From contig DAISIR010000024.1 in assembly GCA_036821905.1 (NCBI GenBank), positions 1 through 38,070 of the forward strand: a DNA stretch of 38,070 nucleotides, given 5' to 3'. The notes below the pieces were generated by a model. That model worked only from the letters and a program-made list of their open reading frames with translations. It made no database searches and was not told where the DNA came from. Of this stretch, positions 34,406 through 38,070 are shown in pieces (position 1 is the stretch's first letter; each line of letters opens with the position of its first letter). This stretch comes from Brooklawnia sp937867175. GTDB lineage: Bacteria > Actinomycetota > Actinomycetes > Propionibacteriales > Propionibacteriaceae. A program made the translations under genes and the position numbers.

Positions 34406-35263
34406 ATGGGTTGGCTTGAGGCGATCGTGCTGGGCATCGTGCAGGGTCTCACCGAGTTCCTGCCGGTCAGCTCGAGCGCGCACCAGTTGATCGTCGGCCA
34501 ACTTTTCTTCGCCGGACACGACCCAGGTGCTGCGTTCACCGCGGTCACCCAGTTGGGCACGGAGACCGCAGTGTTGATCTACTTCTGGAAGGACATCGTC
34601 CGGATCATCAAGCACTGGGCGCTCTCGCTGGCGGGCAAGATGCCGCACTCCGACCCGGACGCCCGGATGGGTTGGTTCGTGATCGCCGGTTCGATCCCGA
34701 TCGCCGTGCTCGGCCTGTTCTTCCAGGACGCCATCGACACCACGCTGCGCAACCTGTGGATCACCGTGGTCACCTTGGGCGGTGTCGGCCTGCTGCTCGG
34801 GGTGGCCGACCGAATGGCCCGAACGCACGAGGCCAAGGAGCTCACCGACCTGAACTGGCGCGACGCCATCATCTACGGCCTGGCGCAGGCAGCCGCGCTG
34901 GTTCCGGGCGTTTCCCGCTCGGGCGGCACCATCTCGGCGGGTCTGTTCCTCGGATACTCCCGCCCCGCTGCGGCCCGCTACGCCTTCCTGCTGGCCATCC
35001 CGGCGGTCTTCGCGTCCGGGCTGTTCAAGCTGAAGGACATCGGCGCCGACGCCTGCGTCGCGTGGGGCCCGACGATTCTCGCCACCTTGATCGCCGGAGG
35101 CGTCGGCTACGCCGTGATCGCCTGGTTGCTGCGCTACATCACCACGCACTCCTTCACCCCGTTCGTGGTCTATCGGGTGCTGCTGGCAATCGGCCTGGCA
35201 GTGCTGCTGCTCACCGGGGTACTGAACCCGGACGCGGCGCTGACGACGGGATGCATCGCCTGA
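34406..35263 (+). CDS. uppP: undecaprenyl-diphosphatase (BacA/UppP)
   Basis: A 285-residue membrane enzyme that dephosphorylates undecaprenyl diphosphate for cell wall lipid recycling; extra copies give bacitracin tolerance. The conserved catalytic segments are GLTEFLPVSSSAHQLIV near the N-terminus and PGVSRSGGTISAGLFLGYSR in the middle, with about eight hydrophobic helices in total. ATG 34406 has AGGAGG (34393-34398) at good spacing, so the upstream frame start at 34385 is not used. The aldo/keto reductase gene follows after 1 bp. Confidence 0.96.
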   Translation: MGWLEAIVLGIVQGLTEFLPVSSSAHQLIVGQLFFAGHDPGAAFTAVTQLGTETAVLIYFWKDIVRIIKHWALSLAGKMPHSDPDARMGWFVIAGSIPIAVLGLFFQDAIDTTLRNLWITVVTLGGVGLLLGVADRMARTHEAKELTDLNWRDAIIYGLAQAAALVPGVSRSGGTISAGLFLGYSRPAAARYAFLLAIPAVFASGLFKLKDIGADACVAWGPTILATLIAGGVGYAVIAWLLRYITTHSFTPFVVYRVLLAIGLAVLLLTGVLNPDAALTTGCIA

Positions 35264-35264
35264 G

Positions 35265-36233
35265 ATGCAAAGACGAGCGGTGGGGGTCAGCGGGCTGAGC
35301 GTTGGACGACTCGGCTTGGGAACCATGACCTGGGGTGGCGACGTCAGCCCGGACACCGCTCGGCTCCTGCTGCGCGATTTCGTCGCGGCTGGTGGCGACC
35401 TCATCGACACCGCGCCGGCCTACGGCGGTGGCCGGGCCGAGGAACTCGTCGGCCGCTATCTGCGTTCCGATCTGCGCCGCGATGACCTGGTGATCGCCAC
35501 CAAGGCCGGGTTCGGGACGCACGGCGGCGCCCAGACGGTTGACACCTCGCGGCGCGCCCTGCTGGATGACCTCACCGATTCGTTGCGCCGGCTGCGCACC
35601 GACCACGTCGACATCTGGCAGGTGCACGCCTGGGGCGACGCGCCGCTGGAAGAGACCCTTGCGGCCCTCGACCAGGCCGTCAACTCCGGGATGGCCCGCT
35701 ACGCCGGGGTGTGCAACTACATCGGCTGGCAGTTGGGTACTGCGGCGGCCTGGCAGCGTGCGGTTCCGGGACGCGCTCGGCTGGTCAGTGGCCAGATCGA
35801 GTACTCGTTGCTGGCCCGCCGTGCAGAGGTGGAAGTGCTGCCGGCGTTGGCCCACCATGGCATGGGACTGTTCCCCTGGTCGCCGCTGGGACGCGGTGTA
35901 TTGACCGGCAAGTACCGCGGAGGCATCCCCCGTGACTCTCGGGGTGGCCGGGATCACTTGGCGTGGTTCGTCGAACCGTACCTGGACGCCCGGTCGACCG
36001 CCGTCGTCGACGCGGTTGCCCGAGCCGCCAACGGGCTGGGCCTGAGCACCGCGCAGGTCGCGCTGCTGTGGGTGCGCGACGCGCCGGGGGTGACCGCTCC
36101 CCTGCTGGGTGCGCGGACGACCGACCAACTGGCTTCCCTATTGCAGACCGAGTCGCAGTCGCTGCCAGAGCCGATCGCTGCGGCGCTGGACGACATCACC
36201 GGGGGCCCGCACATGGGACGCCGGCGCGCGTAG
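35265..36233 (+). CDS. aldo/keto reductase
   Basis: A 322-residue NADPH-dependent oxidoreductase of the AKR superfamily with a TIM barrel. The catalytic tetrad is visible as Asp48 (GGDLIDTAPAYG), Tyr53, Lys80 (VIATKAGFG) and His121 (DIWQVHAWG). The NADPH-binding C-terminal part includes SPLGRGVLTGKYRGG and GARTTDQL. The natural substrate cannot be told. The start is 1 bp after the uppP stop, indicating an operon with uppP and probably the lipoprotein gene downstream. Confidence 0.92.
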   Translation: MQRRAVGVSGLSVGRLGLGTMTWGGDVSPDTARLLLRDFVAAGGDLIDTAPAYGGGRAEELVGRYLRSDLRRDDLVIATKAGFGTHGGAQTVDTSRRALLDDLTDSLRRLRTDHVDIWQVHAWGDAPLEETLAALDQAVNSGMARYAGVCNYIGWQLGTAAAWQRAVPGRARLVSGQIEYSLLARRAEVEVLPALAHHGMGLFPWSPLGRGVLTGKYRGGIPRDSRGGRDHLAWFVEPYLDARSTAVVDAVARAANGLGLSTAQVALLWVRDAPGVTAPLLGARTTDQLASLLQTESQSLPEPIAAALDDITGGPHMGRRRA

Positions 36234-36242
36234 GATCGCCAG

Positions 36243-36878
36243 ATGACAAGCATGCGGGTTCTCGCAGCGGGCGGGCTGCTCGTCCTCACGATCGCGGGCT
36301 GCGGCACGGGCAGTTCCACCAGCCCCGCTTCCACCGCACCGGCGCCGACCAGCACCGGTCCCAGCGCAACGGGCGGCCCCCTTGCGTCCCCGACCACCCC
36401 ACCCGGGGGCAGTGACGCACCGGACGGCACCCCCACCGTCGTCTTCGACGATTCCCCGACGTCGACAAGCCCGGCAAGCCCAAGCCCAGAACTGGTCATC
36501 ACCGAGGTACGCGTCGGCTCGCACGCCGAGTACGACCGGATCGTGGTCGAACTGACCGGAGGATCGCCCGACCAGGTGGGCTGGCGGGTCGAATACGACG
36601 ATGAGCCACGCACGCAGGGCAAAGGCGATGAGGTGGATCTGCCGGGGTCAGCCACCCTGCGGGTGATCGTCACCGGGCTGACGTATCCACCCACTGGGAC
36701 GTCCACCCCGAGCGGGCTGGTCGCAGACAGCGCGCACGGCAACGTGACGGGCGTTTTCGCAGACCCGGTTTTCGAAGGCCAGGCCCAGATCTTCATCGGA
36801 CTGGATGCCAGCCGCGGCTTCCACGTGTCGATGCTTGATTCGCCGACCAGGATCGCAGTCGACATCGAGAACAGCTGA
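36243..36878 (+). CDS. lipoprotein with AMIN-like domain
   Basis: A 211-residue secreted lipoprotein. The signal peptide ends at the lipobox LTIAGC, with the lipidated Cys20. A Ser/Thr/Pro-rich low-complexity linker covers about 21-80. A folded domain from about 82 to the end reads ITEVRVGSHAEYDRIVVELT, then GWRVEYDD and FHVSMLDSPTRIAVDIEN. It resembles the AMIN-like domain of actinobacterial lipoproteins that may bind cell wall components. The function is unknown. Confidence 0.85.
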   Translation: MTSMRVLAAGGLLVLTIAGCGTGSSTSPASTAPAPTSTGPSATGGPLASPTTPPGGSDAPDGTPTVVFDDSPTSTSPASPSPELVITEVRVGSHAEYDRIVVELTGGSPDQVGWRVEYDDEPRTQGKGDEVDLPGSATLRVIVTGLTYPPTGTSTPSGLVADSAHGNVTGVFADPVFEGQAQIFIGLDASRGFHVSMLDSPTRIAVDIENS

Positions 36879-36886
36879 CCCGTGGT

Positions 36887-37150
36887 TCAATCGGGCCTGT
36901 TCACCAAGTAGGTGGGTCGCCCCTTGATGACCTTGCGGCGAAGCCAGACCTGGCGGCTGCCGTCCCGATAGCGGCGCAGCCGCATGAGCTCCCAGCCACC
37001 CTGCTCTGCCTGCTCAGTGAGGACTCGCTGGACCTGTCGGTGACTCATCGACCAGGGCAGACTCATACGGCCGACCTCAACCTCCACGCCGCCGACGAAC
37101 TCCTGCCGCAACGACCACGACGTGATATGGGTGGTGGGTGGTTCTGGCAT
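36887..37150 (-). CDS. small DUF5703-like protein
   Basis: An 87-residue basic protein. It reads MPEPPTTHITSWSLRQEFVG at the start, then LTEQAEQGGWELMRLRRYRD and SRQVWLRRKVIKGRP. The pattern resembles the short actinobacterial DUF5703 family, whose function is unknown. The start at 37150 has AGGAGG (37155-37160) 4 nt upstream, which decides against longer frames to 37276. It is convergent with the lipoprotein gene. Confidence 0.75.
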   Translation of the reverse strand: MPEPPTTHITSWSLRQEFVGGVEVEVGRMSLPWSMSHRQVQRVLTEQAEQGGWELMRLRRYRDGSRQVWLRRKVIKGRPTYLVNRPD

Positions 37151-37278
37151 CAAGCCTCCTGAGCTGGACATCGGCTCCCGCTCTATGGTGCCACGAGTCC
37201 AAGACAGGTCCTGGTTCGCGTCCGGACCGGTGGGGATGCTATTGTTTCTTGGCGCTCGGGGTTCCCGAGCACACACCT

Positions 37279-37364
37279 GTCCGGGTGGCGGAATTGGTAG
37301 ACGCGCTAGCTTGAGGTGCTAGTGCCCGTTATAGGGCGTGGAGGTTCAAGTCCTCTCTCGGACA
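37279..37364 (+). tRNA. tRNA-Leu (anticodon GAG)
   Basis: An 86-nt gene with a class II cloverleaf. The acceptor GTCCGGG pairs with CTCGGAC (one G-U). The anticodon stem CTAGC/GCTAG has loop TTGAGGT with anticodon GAG at 37313-37315. A long variable arm (GCCC-GTTAT-AGGGC region) and a T arm GGAGG-TTCAAGT-CCTCT follow. The discriminator base is A. The CCA end is not encoded. It reads the leucine codons CUC and CUU. Confidence 0.95.
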
Positions 37365-37372
37365 CCCCAGAC

Positions 37373-37424
37373 AACCCCGGTTCTACTAGGTTAAATGCCT
37401 AGTCAGACCGGGGTTCGTCGTTTT
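37373..37424 (+). terminator. intrinsic terminator after tRNA-Leu
   Basis: AACCCCGGT (37373-37381) pairs with ACCGGGGTT (37407-37415), with an inner pairing ACTAGG/CCTAGT, followed by CGTCGTTTT. This is a strong Rho-independent terminator 9 nt after the tRNA. Confidence 0.85.
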
Positions 37425-37995
37425 CGGGGGTGGTCGGAAGTGGTCCTGGATACCCCAAAAAGGACTCTGATTCCCCAAAAGTTACCCCAAATCTTGCAAA
37501 CCTCTGACGCCCGATTCTGCGGACCTCTGCGCCCGTCTGACTCAAGGGTGCCGGCGACCGGCAGCCGTTCTTCCCGCGCTCATGCGCTGCGGAGGGACAA
37601 GCTCTGGTCGGAGGGCTGTGTACCACAGAACAGGCGCATGGTCGACGTGACGACCGGCCACTGCGGCGGAAGGAATTGTGCGAGGAATCCGACGCCTTCG
37701 CCAAGCCGGTCATGCTGAGCGCATCACCCAGGCAGAAGACAACACCGGGGGTTCACATGGGAAAGAGCCAACACACGGCCGCCGCACTTCACCGTCGCAC
37801 TGACTCTGCATGAGGGGACCGGCGCGGCTGGCGAGCTCCTCGGTCTTGTTAGTCGTACCGTCACCGCAGACGCCAATAGGGGTGCGAGCGGGCGTCTCGG
37901 TTGGACTCGAACAAGTTTTCGATCCCTGCGGCGCCACACCGATGCCGCGGCCAGAGGAGTTGTCCCAGATGCAATCCTAGGATGGATCAATCAAG
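37425..37995. other. stretch without a recognisable complete gene; CCCCAAAA repeats
   Basis: About 570 bases after the tRNA terminator. Three related motifs TACCCCAAAA (37451-37460), TTCCCCAAAA (37471-37480) and TACCCCAAA (37483-37491) stand close together. The open frames here lack ribosome binding sites and recognisable domains. Position next to a tRNA is typical for decayed integrated elements, but no integrase is visible. Confidence 0.5.
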
Positions 37996-38070
37996 ATGGC
38001 AGACGCCGTTGACTTCCAACTAGCCAAAGTGGCCCTGTCGGGCCGCCCGTTCTGGGCTGAGAATGGTGGT
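37996..38070 (+). CDS. possible start of a gene cut by the window end
   Basis: ATG 37996 opens a frame (MADAVDFQLAKVALSGRPFW and five more residues) that stays open to the last base. The sequence looks protein-like but is too short to assign. No clear ribosome binding site lies upstream. Confidence 0.3.
   Translation, partial: MADAVDFQLAKVALSGRPFWAENGG

Noticed and set aside
37451..37491. CCCCAAAA motifs as a CRISPR or iteron array
   Set aside because: Only three short copies with uneven spacing (20 and 12 bp) and no associated cas or replication gene.
37395..37990. Small frames after the tRNA terminator as genes
   Set aside because: No ribosome binding sites, overlapping frames on both strands and no recognisable family; the first overlaps the terminator hairpin.

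Overview
The window comes from a high-GC actinobacterium, most likely a member of the Propionibacteriaceae or a close relative. That placement is inferred from a mycothiol gene (mshC), a DUF3090 protein, the actinobacterial order infC-rpmI-rplT-methyltransferase-pheS-pheT-arg genes-tyrS, and TAnnnT-type promoters set 6-7 nt before start codons.

Layout. Positions 1-3712 hold an rRNA operon on the minus strand: the 5' part of 23S (cut by the window edge), a spacer without tRNA genes, and complete 16S. Upstream of it lie two near-identical promoters (P1 about 4105-4133, P2 about 3962-3991), a BoxA-like element, and the leader half of a pre-16S processing stem. tyrS (4387-5652) follows. Positions 5660-9518 form an accessory insertion between tyrS and argH. 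It holds an IS481-type transposase remnant joined to the tail of an apparent HEPN-domain protein, a type II toxin-antitoxin pair, a membrane protein with a winged-helix regulator and two matching operators, and an IS110-type transposase remnant. A 13-bp direct repeat (5662-5674 and 8691-8703) brackets most of it.

Positions 9519-15815 are a tightly overlapped arginine operon, argC-J-B-D-R-H, without argF or argG. ARG-box-like inverted repeats lie at its promoter. A TetR-type regulator sits upstream of it, divergent from an AlaA-type aminotransferase. Next come pheS-pheT, an rRNA/tRNA methyltransferase, rplT, rpmI and infC. infC apparently starts at an AUC codon, and its long leader contains a short reading frame overlapping an intrinsic terminator.

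From 24161 onward: a small membrane protein, hisE-hisG, and a dihydroxyacetone kinase operon dhaK-dhaL-dhaM in which DhaM is fused to HPr and a full-length PTS enzyme I. These are followed by ftsH, mshC, a DUF3090 gene, uppP, an aldo/keto reductase, an AMIN-like lipoprotein, a DUF5703-like gene and tRNA-Leu(GAG) with a strong terminator. The last 650 bases have no recognisable complete gene.

How the genes work together. Most of the window is housekeeping: ribosome synthesis, aminoacylation, arginine and histidine synthesis, membrane proteolysis, undecaprenyl phosphate recycling and mycothiol synthesis. The most unusual signals are the infC leader, the operator pair at 7897-7938, the IS481-HEPN chimera and the DhaM-EI fusion. 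I found no CRISPR array, prophage or complete mobile element. All identifications come from reading the sequence; no database search was run.
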